A DNA stretch of 64,000 nt from Onchidella celtica. Its lineage: Eukaryota; Mollusca; Gastropoda; Systellommatophora; Onchidiidae. The first letter of the stretch is position 1. The number at the start of each line of letters is the position of its first letter. Below are positions 19,301 to 30,389 of this stretch, piece by piece. The stretch covers positions 30,910,688 through 30,974,687 of the forward strand of contig OZ007570.1 in the NCBI GenBank assembly GCA_963931925.1, in the 5' to 3' direction. A program made the translations under genes and the position numbers. A model generated the notes under the pieces. It did not search any database, was not told the DNA's origin, and worked only from the letters and a program-made list of their open reading frames with translations.

Positions 19301-22300
19301 TTGATTTTCTTTAATTGTCAGGTCACACAATGGCTTCTGACTATCCTGCCATGATCATTGGCATCAGCAGCACTATCAGCTGTTATGAACATGCCATATA
19401 TTGCTCTTTCTTGCAGCCAAGCAACCATTGGAGCAATATTTGAAGGCGATGAGAAAGGAAATGTAAGAAGGAAAAGAGTGTATGGATGGCTGTATATGGC
19501 ATTTTGAGAGCCAGACATCTTGATTAGGACGGAAAATTAGAGCAGTGCAGTTTTTATTTTGAGAAGGGGATAGGTTGGTAAAAACTGTTTTATTCCTTTG
19601 TACGGTTGTTATCAAAGCCATGTTTTTCAGAAACAGTTTCACAGTTCTAGATCTGTGGAGTCGTCACTCGTCACAAGTGATACTTCTTTTGCTCCTTATA
19701 AAGTCTGAGGTCAGTCTGAATACTGGTACTATGTTCTTGGCTAGATTCATCTCTTCCTGTCTCCCAATGTCAGCCCATTTCCCAAAATAACGTATTCCAC
19801 TAAGTGGGTAGTTTGTTTGTGGATCACAGGTTCAAAAGACTTTAAGGTCATTGTTTCCCTGGTTTTGAAGGTAAATGGGGGAAAAAAAAAGCTGCATCTT
19901 CACCTGAATTGAGTAAGTTGTTCATCTATAGTGAGACATACTCCTGGCACTGCCAAGTTAAAACACTCCCCAGACATCTCTGAAATTGCAGAATGCGTCA
20001 TGCATCCTGCGGCAATACTGCTATCTTCAGATTTCAACCAGTTCCCCAGTGCGCAAATCTTCGTTTTGAAAAAGTAACTCTGAGCTACTGTTTCCTTCGA
20101 AGACACCCCAATTATGAGAGTAATGTGACTAAAGTTATGATGCAGGGTGCCCAGGTATGTCAATTATATACTTTGGGCCCACATTTCGCCCTCAGCAGTC
20201 TCTGACCATTCCTCCCCCTTCACTTGTTTTACCTTTCCGTTTGTGTTATTTATTTACTATGGTCAACACCATTTGGTCGTCCAAGACCAAAGATGATACA
20301 GATGCAGGATCAGCAGCTGACCCGGTTTGGTGTCCTGTTCTTAGAGATTTTCAGCAGGTTCTGACCTGAAAAGTGGGTTATGTTTTCAAATAAAACATGG
20401 ACAGGAGGGGTGTAGAAGGTTCCAGGTTCTGGTTCAGCCCACTGTGTAAGAAGCAGCTGCATCAGTTGTAGGTCAATATGTGTTTCTTGATGGTCCTCCT
20501 CCTTAGCATTCATCACTATCACAAAAGGCCCTCATCATCTTGATCACTGCTTTGTTCTTCCACTTCAAGTGTCATTTCTTTCTCACATCTCATTTCTCCT
20601 TATTCAGTCATGTCACTTGCATTACCCTCTCTAATGTCATCTTCAGACCAGAAAGTCATACTGTTTAGACAGAAAGCCACCCCAACAGAACCTATAAAAA
20701 CTATAGTCTGAAAATGTCTGAACCACCTGTGATGACCAAGAAGACTCAAGAATGTACAAGTACTCATTACCATATGTCCCACCACCTGTAATCGATACTT
20801 TAATAACACCTTACCCATCACAGTGGATGGCACATAGAGATTAGAATATTTGCAAAAGTATTTGATTACAAATTACAGAGATTCATTGACTGTCTACATT
20901 TTTACCCAGGGCGTACAGATAGGAATAAATAGGATAAGTCCTTATGTGAGAGGTATGTATAAATTTGTACCCAGGATGTACGGATGGGAATATTAAAAAG
21001 TAACCATAAATAAAGAAAAGAAAATTCCCAGAACAAAATTTTAATGACACCTACAGATTGCTAGTATGTAATATGAGGAATACAGAAAATTTAAGGGTTG
21101 AGGTGCAATTGTGTGAATTTTGGATGAATTTTTTACATCCGTCTGTCTATATTTGTACCCACGACATACGGAAAAGGTTAAATAACAAAATGGTAGATTA
21201 GTCTAAGAGGAAAAATTTGTCAATCTGAAGGAATGTTTATTTTGAGAGCCTTTTTGAGAACATCATGCTATAATTGTACAATGAAAGAAAAGTAATAAAT
21301 GTGAGAATATCTTTGTTTCGCGCATTGTGTCAACCAATGTTTTAATATCTATTTACCTTTTCAGAATCCTTATGAGACTTTCCCAAAAAGGAAAGGTAAG
21401 GCTTGTTGTACTTTTGGAGTCATCTTATAGCTCTTTATCTAAAATCTACTGAAAGCTCATAAAGATAAATTTAGTTATTGAATGAATCAATAATTTCCAC
21501 ACACTGAATTTGACAGGGATTGAGTTTCCTGTTATTTAGGTGAAAGAATTGCTAGAAAAACAGTAACTTGGCAATTCTTTTGAGAGTCTTAATCTGTGGA
21601 TCAAATCAAACATCACAACAGTGCTGGACTACCCAGTCTTGGACTGGCACAGAAAGTAGGTTAAAAATCAACTTTGAACTCATTTATTTATCCTCACTTC
21701 TAGGTTCAGCTGGTGAGAGCAAGTGTTTTCTGGCAATCTTGCTTCTGTGACATCCACTGATTTGATGGAATATCAAATTGTATTTTGTTGTCTTAAGCGT
21801 CCTCATGAAAGTCCTGGCTGAAAAAAATTCTTTTTTATTTTCCCATAGCTGCACAGTTTGGTTTTGATGGACGGCCATACCATTTCATGTATTTTACAAC
21901 ATTACCTAACTACTACAATGTCTTATATGTAAGTACCAATACTTTCTGTTTGTAAGTTTTGTATATATCAGAAAGATTATAGGTGAAAAGTGTCTATTTT
22001 GCTTAGACTAAATCATATCACAATCAGATTTGTTTCACATCACATTATGTTTTGGTAGGTTTATGAATATGAGACAGAAAAAAGTTCCTCCTGTTAACAT
22101 GAACATAAATTCCTGGTAGTGCTTGTCAGTAATTAAATAGGAAAGCCTATTCCATTAATTTGTGATGCATGTAGTGAATAAAATCCCAGATTGCAGTAAT
22201 AATTCACAGCTTTTCTACTTTCTTCCTACAGGATATTGCATGGAAAATGGAAGACCTCAAAGTTTTAGAGGACCAGCTGAGAACAGAAAATAAGACTGAG

Positions 22301-25300
22301 GAAATTCTTGAAAAAACAATGTATGTAATTGACGTTTTCAGTTTGAAATTATGACTTTGGAGAAGTGAAAATTGGCACTTACAATTTACTGATTTTGCAG
22401 TTTATGTCAGATTGTGAGATGAATCAGCGCCTACTGTTTTGCTACAGAATCTGAAGAATTTTAGAAAACTTTGACAATACATCGATCTAGACATTTGCTG
22501 ATTGCTTTTTAATTTACTCAGTCAAAATTGGGCAAAAAGAAAAGGTTGTATGTTGCACAGCCCCGCGTGAGAAATAAAACCCAAACAATACAAAGCAAAC
22601 TAAAGAGAAGACAGAAAATACACAAATTTTCGGCTTTCGCCTTTGTCAAGTGAAAAAAAAACGAACAATAAAAGACTTCAACAGGAACGAAGTGAACCAG
22701 TTTACTTAGCTGCGAGTTCTTGTTTCGTTAGCAGCACCAAAGCACGCGTGGTTAGTAAATTAAGCGAATGGCTTAAAAAATAATTTGTTCACCTGAATGG
22801 CCTGACATAGGGACAGAAAAAGCGCAGAGATCTTGGGAAAATGATAAAACCTGTGTTAAACGGCATGTAAATGCAGAAAATTCTTGATTTGGGCCTTCCA
22901 TTTCACAATAAAACCTACTGCATACCAACACAAGTACTTTATCCAAATATAATAGGGGTCCCTTATGATTTATCCACCACTTTTGTTGTTATTGCGTCCC
23001 GAAGTATACGCGATACATGTGTTCACAAGGACCCGACTGCCGAGGTTATCGGCAACACGCGAACGATCGGCTGACTGGCCGCTGGCTATCCCCGCACGGG
23101 GCGTTACGTGGACGAGTTCACTCAACGCGGGACGAGGGTTAATAGTTGCACATATTTGATCACATGTATAACCTAGGCTTTCTTCTGTGCTGAAAATGAG
23201 AGTAAACATTTTAATTAAACTTTATTTGGTATGTACGCTGCAGTCCTGAACTATGCAAGACCTTGTTAGGTCAGTTTGTAAGAAATTTAAGTGAGAAAGC
23301 TTCAAATAGTTTGTTAACTCAGTTGATGGGTTAGGACTAGCACCAAATAGTTCACACAGGAGCTCTAAAATGCAACAGATGCTGTACTCAGTCATCCTTC
23401 ATGCGAGTAACATGAGATGATGAGCATGTCTTGGTCTGTCAGGATGTCAGTGCTAACCAAATAAAATTTCTGAGCATTTTCAGTTAATTTCCATCAGTTT
23501 TAGGAATGTGTAGAAGCCTACATCGCAAGACACTCGGTATATAAATATTTTACATGTGTGTTTCTCTAGAAATCTTGCCAGCAGTGAATGGATGTCATTC
23601 CAGAAATTTAGGGAAAAACTGGTAGAAAACATTCAGGAAAAAGAGGTAATAGCTTTGTCAAAATATAAATTTGTCTTGCATTGTTTTTCATTAATTATGA
23701 TTACATACAAATTCATCTTAATGTGGAATAGGTATTAAAATATTTGTTACATTTGTTTTAGTGTGGTTCATTACTATCAATTAAGCACTGGATCTGCACA
23801 TTTTTTGGGGGTGGGGGGGATGTGAGAAGGGTTTTGGAGATTGTGAAATAGAACAATTAATAGTTTATGTAGAATGTATTTTGTGATTATGTTTGATTGA
23901 AAGGGAATGAATGGTTTCAGTTAAAACTCACATTTGTTTTTTCCTAGATGAGCCACACATTTGAATTGGCAAAAAAGAGAAAGTTGTATGCGACCCCACA
24001 GTTTTTCTGTGTTTTTTATAATTCACACATATGAATTGTGTTTTTGTATTTATTATAGCCATTGCATACTATTTTATTCTTTTATTCTCAGTACAATCAT
24101 TTCATTCTGCTGATGGAAAGGCTGGTGGCTCTTCCACTGTCTCACAGGGAGGAAGACTTCATAATGCAGTTCAGGATTTTATTGCAAGCTCAGTCCTTGG
24201 AATTCAAGCCACCAGAGGTTGAAAAAAAAAAACGTTTTGATTTTGAAACCTATATTATCACATATTTTTACTTACTTTGCCAGAGTTTTTGGCATGGATA
24301 CATTTTGTTCCTTGAAATTTCCATCTTATAAGATAAATTTGTATGTGGATTTTATATTTAATAATATTACTGAATTAGTGTAGTGCCCGAACAGTTCATG
24401 CAAGACTCAATGCATGTTCCTTTACTTTCCAAGGTGTCAGAAACAGAAAATTAGCTTGCTTTAATTCCTCATTGATTATTTTGTTAAAAATAATTTCTGC
24501 TTCTTGCCATAAATGAAATTAGAAATTAGAGTATTTTTGTATTCATTTTTTGCTTATTCTGTACAGTAATTTTTTTGTTCATTCATCAGATTCAAGTGGA
24601 CTCAGAAGGCAGGTGTTTTGCAGAAGCAGAAGGTGGGTTGGTAGCTCATCATTTCAGCAAACAGGCTGAGAAACCATGATTCTTTTCCAAGATATGTTCC
24701 CAGTAAATAAATATAGACATGATTACACCCCTTTCAGAAATTAATTATGGGAGAGATTTGCAGAAAGTAATACAGTAAAACACTGATATTATATATATAC
24801 ACCATGGGACTAAGAGAAAGTGTACTTAGTTTACTATCCATCATATTTATTTATCAAACAGCAGCTTTATTCAGCTAAGGGGCATTCATATTACAACTGT
24901 TACAACCCATAGCTCATACAGACATACCTACATAGAGGGAGGATTATGCATGTGAGGGCTACTGTAAAGCATTTAACCTACTTCGAAAACTTAATACTTT
25001 TATTACATTTACATCTAATAACCATGGGCATTGCCCGCATGGCACTGATATGTTGGTAGTAGATTTGCATCAAATCACTTGTTTACACACCTTACATACC
25101 CCACTTTTATACAAACACATTTCGCAATTAAGCCTAGGCAGTTGCATGGTCTCCCATTGTGACTGCCATGCTGGATCTATGCCTCATGTGAGCAAAATCT
25201 TTCTTTGGCTGCCAGTTCCCATCAAGGCTCTAGGTGTTGGCTGTAAAGCATTTCATGGTTTGTGCGTACCGAACATTCATCCTTTCAGAAGAAGTGAGGT

Positions 25301-28300
25301 CGAATTGATGTATTAATAACTACATTTATAATAGGCAGTTAAGTGAAAATTTCAAAATGTTTGCATGTCTTTGAAAATGGCCTCAATAGAAAGGTATTGG
25401 CATACAGACTATTGTGCTTTTTAAATTTTCTGGATATCTTTATTTGTTCAAAAGTTATGATTTTTTTTGTGATTAAATATTTGGTCAGATTTGGGCCCTT
25501 TTTAGCACAGTGTTTTTGTGACAGAATTACATTACTCACGAACAAAAATGTTCATATCTCAAAAACTGTTTAAGACAATTGGACATGTTATACATCAAAA
25601 TTTGTGGAATTTTGTGTAGAATACAATACTAAAGAGTTTGAGTCTGAATAATCATGAGTTTATTCTACAGAGAGCTCCAAAGCACAGGAACTAAGCCAAA
25701 AAATTCAGTGTATTTGGAAAAAAAAGCCCGTTCAAGCATAAATTTTCACAAATTTTTATAGAAAAACATGAGTTATACAGTTCTATTTGGGCAGCACATT
25801 TCCCTCACTTAAAATTCCCTCACATGAATGGAATAGAATAAAGTAATGCAAAAACGAGAAAAGATGATTTTAAAATGTGTAAGAAGTGTGTGAGTGCCGA
25901 ATAATACCATGCAGCAAACATTAAAATAATTAAAAAGATAGGCCTATGTCCATATTCCAAAAACTCATTTAAACTGTATATTATCATATCTGATACCAGA
26001 TGCTTGAAATGTTTCTTTAAAATCTGAAAATGCAATGCAACAAAACACTAGTAACAATCAAAATATTTAGAAAGACCATACAAAAAAAAAATAATGATAA
26101 AATTTAGACCTAACCCTTGGTACAAAATTTTCCACGTATTCTGGAATAGCCTACACAGATACCACAGAACTGACAAATGAAGGCTGTACTATAATTCAAA
26201 ATATCCAGGAATAAAAGTAATCCCAAATTCCATCTGCAAAAAATGCTGCTGGAGAAACTGAATGGTCCACAGAACTAGATCTAGATTCTGATTCCTCTAG
26301 AGTCCCAGTAACTAAGCACAATCTGATCGCCAAGCACTTCCTGCACTCTAGCATATTCCACTTGTTCACACATGTGCATTACTAAAGAACATCTAGATCT
26401 AGAAGTGACTGTGGGTCCTCGATGTATAGGGCAATTCTTGCTTTCAAGGAAGGTACACAGTTTAAATCATCAGCTGATTTTCCTTTTAATATAAAGCCTT
26501 GTTCACACACTTCATTTTTGTATTTCTACACACTTTGTCTGTCACTAGCAACCTCTCCTCCTCTTTCAAATTTCATCGTCCCTAGGTCTAGATTACAAAC
26601 CTACATTTTAATTCTTTAAAAGTTGGTGGTTTAAGTGACAACATGACCATTTCATAAATATTAATTAATGCAACAGGTAAATATGTGAAAAACGACGAGG
26701 CGGGAACAGTACGACGTGCTTCCACTGGCCCCGTAGTCCTATCGATAACAGATAAGCAGTTGATGTTTTTGCGCTAGCTTTTTCTTGGCCTGCGCTGACT
26801 CAGAATTCCATACTCCAGCATTATTTTTAAAGAAAAATGGCTAAACAATACATGTACAGAGTTTGAAGGGAAACAAAGGAATAGTTTTGATGAACTTGCA
26901 AGCTATAATTTGCCTATTTTTACAAGTTGAATATCTCCGCTTGTATGGCATCTAACTCAACGTGAAAGCAACCATTTTGAAGTGCGTTCTCAGCTCTTTA
27001 AAAACATGTACTGGAAGTACCCAAATATAGAAAAAAACGAAACATAGTAAGCGTTTGAAGGAGGTCACCCCTTTTCCCGAGCGCCGCTCGCGGTCACAAA
27101 ACTCTACGGGGCAGCGAGGCCTCGCTCAGCGCCGGGCCGGTTGCATTCTCTTAACTGCCTATTTATAATGTATCTGTATAGAGTGTTCACAAAAACTGCA
27201 GTCTTGATAGCAGAAATATGGAGGGATTTTGAATCAGTGTCCTTAATAAGCGTGCTTAACTGTATTAACTGTCGTCATTGTTGATGGGTTTTATAAAATC
27301 TTTTTACTACTTTTGAAATTTAGAGGATGTCAATTCCCATTTGCTGGTGCATAGAAATAACCTGAGGCAGGGTCTCAGAACATGCAAATCGGAAATCAGT
27401 TATAGAAGCAATTTACTGAAGGCAATATATGATCTATGTTGGTGTTTCATAAAATCGTTTTACTGTGTAAATTTTAGATAATTTGATTCCCATCTGCAGG
27501 TGAAAGGAAATCTGCAGAAGCAGAGGTGCGAGTGTACAAACCAGGCTCTGGTCAAGTTTCAATCAATAATAAAGACCTCTTTTACTTCGGAAATTCTTTG
27601 CATAGGTGAGGAAGGACCATTTTCATATCATTCAGTGTTAAAGTTCAAGTTTAGATTCATTTATAGGTTTCATTGTTACAAATTTTACAGTGTGTAGTAG
27701 AAGCACATTTTACAGTGAAGTATCTCAGCAAACTGCCAAGTCCTTGTGTGAGAACTTTTTCTTTTTGCCATACTTTGTCTTTGCTTCAAGCCTAGCTGTG
27801 ACCCCAGGATTCTGTGGGTTTTATATTTCAGCATAATTGCCAGTGTTTCAGAACTGTAATTTTGCTTGCAGACATTGTTCTGTAAGCATTTTTTTTCATG
27901 ATTCCAGGAAAAAAAAATGTCTATGTTTTATTTTCATTGTGTACTCATACTGGTATAAAATATGCGATCACTGACTCAAATTTTTTGTTTACACTTCTCA
28001 GGGAATCTATATTGTTCCCTTTGGTTGTGACTCAGCTGGTAGGGGAGGTGGATATAGAAGCTCAGGTGTTCTATGGTGGCCCCACTGGTCAAGCAGGGGC
28101 GGTCAGACTCGGTCTTGCCAGGGCTCTTAGTGCTTTTGTTGATGATGACCTTAGGGAACAACTCAGACTTTGTGAGTGACTTTCCTCATTGTACACACAT
28201 TTGAAGTTATAAGCCTATTCCACAGGAGAATCACATGTTTTTCAGTAATATTTAGTCAGTCCTTATTGAAATATATTCTCAGCTGAAGCAAAGATCATTG

Positions 28301-30252
28301 TAAAGAGCAAAAGTTATCTGTTCCCATAGTACAGGAATATTAGATATTAACCCTCATGCTGCGCAGGGCGTCGAATGTCGGTATTGACTTCCCAAGCGTT
28401 CACTCCGCACGGGCGGGTTAAGTCGGCAAGGTCAAGCTGACCGCGCCACGCGCAAGCCGTATTTTCACGCGTCGGGTCACTGACCTTTTTGGGAGGTAAC
28501 CACTGTCTTATTGTTCACTGAATCTCTTCTAAATCAAAGGCCTTGTGACATGGACATGTTAACCAGTGAACCACCTGCAGGAATCACAAAGACTAAGCTT
28601 TCAGAGGCTATCCCCACACTATCAAAAGATGTAACATTGACATGCCAACTGTTGCTCAACAAATTTGCAATATTATCTCATTTTCTCACAAACTGACCAC
28701 CATCCGGAGTTGTCTGTACTTAAGAACCAATCAGAAACAAGCTCTGAAATAATCTTTGCCCCAAATGCCCAATTGGTTTATTAGTATGTGTCAATCAAGA
28801 TGAAACCATTTGTGTAGGGCTTGGGAGGGCGTGGCTAGTTATCATGCTTCGTTCTCACTAAAACTACAGCTGTCAGTTTGGAATCACAAGTCACATCATT
28901 GGTTAGAGACTGACAGACTAAGATTTTGTTGGTTAATTCATTATCAAGCGTGATAAGGTATAGCAGCGAATGTTTTCATACCGATCAACAAATCGAACCA
29001 CGTGGACAGCGGTAGTGTGGTCATTGTGCAGCGGCAAGGGTCAGTGACCCCAGATAAGATTCTCCGTGAGTAAGGTCACTGACCGGACAGCGAGCTTTAA
29101 GCTGTTGTGCGCAGGGTGAGCGCTAAATTGATGTACTTGCATGAAGCTAATATTTGACACAAGGAGAGTTTTGAGAAACACTTGAAACTGTATTTCATAA
29201 TGTCTGTGAACTTCTAGAGGAATAATTTAATCAGAATAAATTTTTACAAACACTTTTCACCAGATTGAAAATTTTTTTGTACATGTAAAATTAGAACATT
29301 TACAACAAGCCTTTATGAAGTTGCCCTTTTATTCGTGTATGATGAAATTGTACCAGAATGTTTGAATCAGTTATACTGGGCTTTGCTACACTACCAAAAT
29401 TTAACATCATTTCATACACTTTGGAAATCTACAGCTGGAATGCTAACCAAAGATCCAAGAGTGAGAGAAAGAAAGAAGCCCGGACAAGAAAAAGCAAGGA
29501 AAAAATTCACATGGTGTGTATGTCTTAATTCTCTTGTTTTTCGGTAGTCAGTTCAAGAAAAGAACCTGTTGGAGGTTGTTCTTCCTCCCCACCCCACTCT
29601 TTTTCCATGAAAAGTACCATTTCATACTATAAAAGTACATTAGTCTGAATTTATGTAGATGTAGTATCATATACCAACATGGGTAAATAAAAGACATTGT
29701 ATCCAGCTGATTGATTTTCGATCGTGGTTTTGAAATATTTGATATAGGAATAACAAAAAATTAGTATAAACAGTTTTTGTATCTAGAGCATTTTTTGGAT
29801 GACTTACAAATCTGTAACAAATGAAAAACAATTTGAATGTTTTCAACATTTGATGAGTAAATTATATCAGCTATTTATGCTGATAGTAAATGCTGCAATA
29901 AGCAAATCTGAGAATAAAACTCAAACTTGTGGAAAAGTTGTGTGCTGCTTGGAATTTAGAGAAAATTTTGTCAAAACTTTTATCTGATGCAAATTCTGTT
30001 GAGCTGGCTGATATTGGGTCATCCTGTTTCTGGTGTGATATTATTTAATATCTGTTATAGCGCATTATCTCTTTGTGTTATCATGGAGTTTCAAATAGCC
30101 CTGAACAAATGTAATAACAAGACATCAGAGTGTCCAAATCGTATTGGATTTTTTTCAGCTCTGTTAAAAATTATCATAAAAATCCTTATATTTTGGCAAT
30201 AAGGAGAAGTTAACTTTATACCTAATACTTTATCCACAGGAAAAAGAGATAG
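16241..30252 (+). CDS. MRPS9: Small ribosomal subunit protein uS9m (MRPS9), complete in 14 coding exons
   Basis: uS9m is a protein of the mitochondrial small ribosomal subunit; the S9 tail reaches toward the tRNA path. Coding exons: 16241-16333, 17537-17684, 18334-18437, 18775-18837, 21365-21395, 21849-21928, 22232-22320, 23570-23645, 24092-24217, 24590-24632, 27500-27605, 28002-28171, 29435-29513, 30240-30252. All boundaries are GT-AG and phases agree; the sum is 1221 bases, 406 residues (human 396). Residues 1-31 look like an import signal. Family-specific [14 protein letters not shown] lies near 92-105, [17 protein letters not shown] near 120-136, the S9 core [16 protein letters not shown] near 287-302, [14 protein letters not shown] near 350, and the basic end [20 protein letters not shown] with final FTWKKR. 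A second in-frame acceptor six bases downstream in exon 2 would remove two residues. Confidence 0.96.
16899..16957 (+). repeat. tRNA-derived SINE head
   Basis: A box TAGCGTAGTGG (16899-16909) and B box GGTTTGATTCTC (16946-16957) at tRNA-like distance, followed by a T-rich run. The B-box end (GATTCTCAGCAGGGCAG) is the same as in the composite repeats at 13835 and 17030, so the three share an ancestor. Confidence 0.6.
17030..17365 (+). repeat. Composite repeat with internal minisatellite, copy 2
   Basis: Same architecture as 13835-14250: TGATTTGATTCTCAGC, T-run, CTTTTTATCAGC, then a minisatellite at about 17166-17360 with units such as GGATAAACCTGGGCAGTATC and CGCCAATAATGTTGG. Lies in MRPS9 intron 1, on the other side of the shared promoter from copy 1. 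Confidence 0.65.
17537..17684 (+). CDS. MRPS9: MRPS9 coding exon 2
   Basis: Residues 32-81, a low-complexity Ser-rich linker ([19 protein letters not shown]) then [11 protein letters not shown]. This part of the family is variable. Acceptor CTTCAG at 17531-17536, with an alternative CAG six bases on. Confidence 0.8.
18051..18112 (+). repeat. Short dispersed repeat with poly(A)
   Basis: AAGGCCGGCTGCTCGGGCAA, then an A-rich run and CCCCTACC. Matches the minus strand of 930-985. Confidence 0.45.
18334..18437 (+). CDS. MRPS9: MRPS9 coding exon 3
   Basis: Residues 81-115 with the diagnostic [19 protein letters not shown] segment. Acceptor TTTCAG, donor GTAAAT. Confidence 0.95.
18775..18837 (+). 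CDS. MRPS9: MRPS9 coding exon 4
   Basis: Residues 116-136, [20 protein letters not shown] plus K. Phase 0 at both ends, acceptor TTACAG, donor GTTTGT. Confidence 0.95.
19043..21181. mobile_element. TTAA-type transposon, piggyBac-like family D (2.1 kb)
   Basis: Inverted ends AACCTTTTCCGTAC (left) and its complement ATACGGAAAAGGTT (right). The right target is TTAA; the left is decayed to GTAA. Just inside the ends are opposed arrays: left blocks contain CCGTACGTCCTGGATA (about 19078 and a variant at 19143), right blocks contain the inverse TACCCAGGATGTACGGAT (about 20905, 20980, 21155). Minus-strand frames at 20310-20522 and 20600-20833 and an acidic stretch ([13 protein letters not shown], about 20535-20575) may be transposase remnants, but no catalytic domain is readable. 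In MRPS9 intron 4. Confidence 0.65.
21365..21395 (+). CDS. MRPS9: MRPS9 coding exon 5 (31 bases)
   Basis: Residues 137-147, [10 protein letters not shown]. Very short, but both splice sites (TTTTCAG, GTAAGG) and the phase fit, and it matches the conserved block that links to the GEDGRP-type region in the family. Confidence 0.9.
21849..21928 (+). CDS. MRPS9: MRPS9 coding exon 6
   Basis: Residues 147-173: [20 protein letters not shown] then NYYNVLY. Acceptor CCATAG, donor GTAAGT. Confidence 0.95.
22232..22320 (+). CDS. MRPS9: MRPS9 coding exon 7
   Basis: Residues 174-203, [17 protein letters not shown] followed by a charged stretch. Ends in phase 2 at donor GTATGT. Confidence 0.9.
22746..23142 (+). 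mobile_element. Partial copy of piggyBac-like family A
   Basis: The last ~400 bases match the right part of 60688-61795 and the reverse complement of 39616-40010, ending GGGACGAGGGTTAA. The left half of the family is missing. In MRPS9 intron 7. Confidence 0.75.
23570..23645 (+). CDS. MRPS9: MRPS9 coding exon 8
   Basis: Residues 203-228, [20 protein letters not shown] then IQEKE. Acceptor TCTCTAG, donor GTAATA. Confidence 0.9.
24092..24217 (+). CDS. MRPS9: MRPS9 coding exon 9
   Basis: Residues 229-270, [20 protein letters not shown] then EDFIMQFR and LEFKPPE. Matches the helical region before the S9 fold. Donor GTTGAA. Confidence 0.92.
24590..24632 (+). CDS. MRPS9: MRPS9 coding exon 10 (43 bases)
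   Basis: Residues 271-285, [14 protein letters not shown] plus the first base of Gly. Leads into the S9 core. Confidence 0.9.
25321..27172. mobile_element. 1.85 kb element with 23-base inverted ends (candidate)
   Basis: Ends TACATTTATAATAGGCAGTT plus AAG on the left and the near-complement CTTAACTGCCTATTTATAAT plus GTA on the right. A TA at each outer edge would suit a Tc1/mariner-type target. No transposase frame is visible. It fills most of MRPS9 intron 10. Confidence 0.5.
27500..27605 (+). CDS. MRPS9: MRPS9 coding exon 11
   Basis: Residues 285-320, start of the ribosomal S9 fold: [20 protein letters not shown] then [15 protein letters not shown]. The RK-xx-A-x-V pattern is the universal S9 signature start. 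Confidence 0.95.
28002..28171 (+). CDS. MRPS9: MRPS9 coding exon 12
   Basis: Residues 320-377, [20 protein letters not shown], then [20 protein letters not shown]. The GQAGAxRxGxARAL motif is the S9 family hallmark. The usual GGG before it reads GGP here. Confidence 0.96.
28347..29126. mobile_element. piggyBac-like non-autonomous element, family E copy 2 (780 bp)
   Basis: Collinear copy of 8709-9483. Left end TTAACCCTCATGCTGCGCAG; right end decayed (GCGCAGGGTGAGCGCTAA). The short frame shared by both copies ([16 protein letters not shown]) reflects common descent of the repeat and has no other coding support. In MRPS9 intron 12. Confidence 0.8.
29435..29513 (+). CDS. MRPS9: MRPS9 coding exon 13
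   Basis: Residues 377-403, [20 protein letters not shown] then RKKFT: the basic C-terminal tail typical of S9. Confidence 0.96.
30240..30252 (+). CDS. MRPS9: MRPS9 coding exon 14 (13 coding bases)
   Basis: Completes Trp and adds KKR and the TAG stop, giving the FTWKKR end seen in other animals. Acceptor TCCACAG. Confidence 0.93.
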
Positions 30253-30366
30253 CGGACGACTATCTGGAGTTTGGGTGGTTTGAATGGGCTGTTATATTTC
30301 AAGTCACAAGGCATTAGAATATGTGAATTTTATATCAAAGTTATTTATGTATGGTTTGTTTTTATC

Positions 30367-30372
30367 ATTAAA
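30367..30372 (+). terminator. Probable poly(A) signal of MRPS9
   Basis: ATTAAA about 115 bases past the stop; no AATAAA lies nearer. Confidence 0.4.
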
Positions 30373-30389
30373 ATTGCCTTCCACAACAG

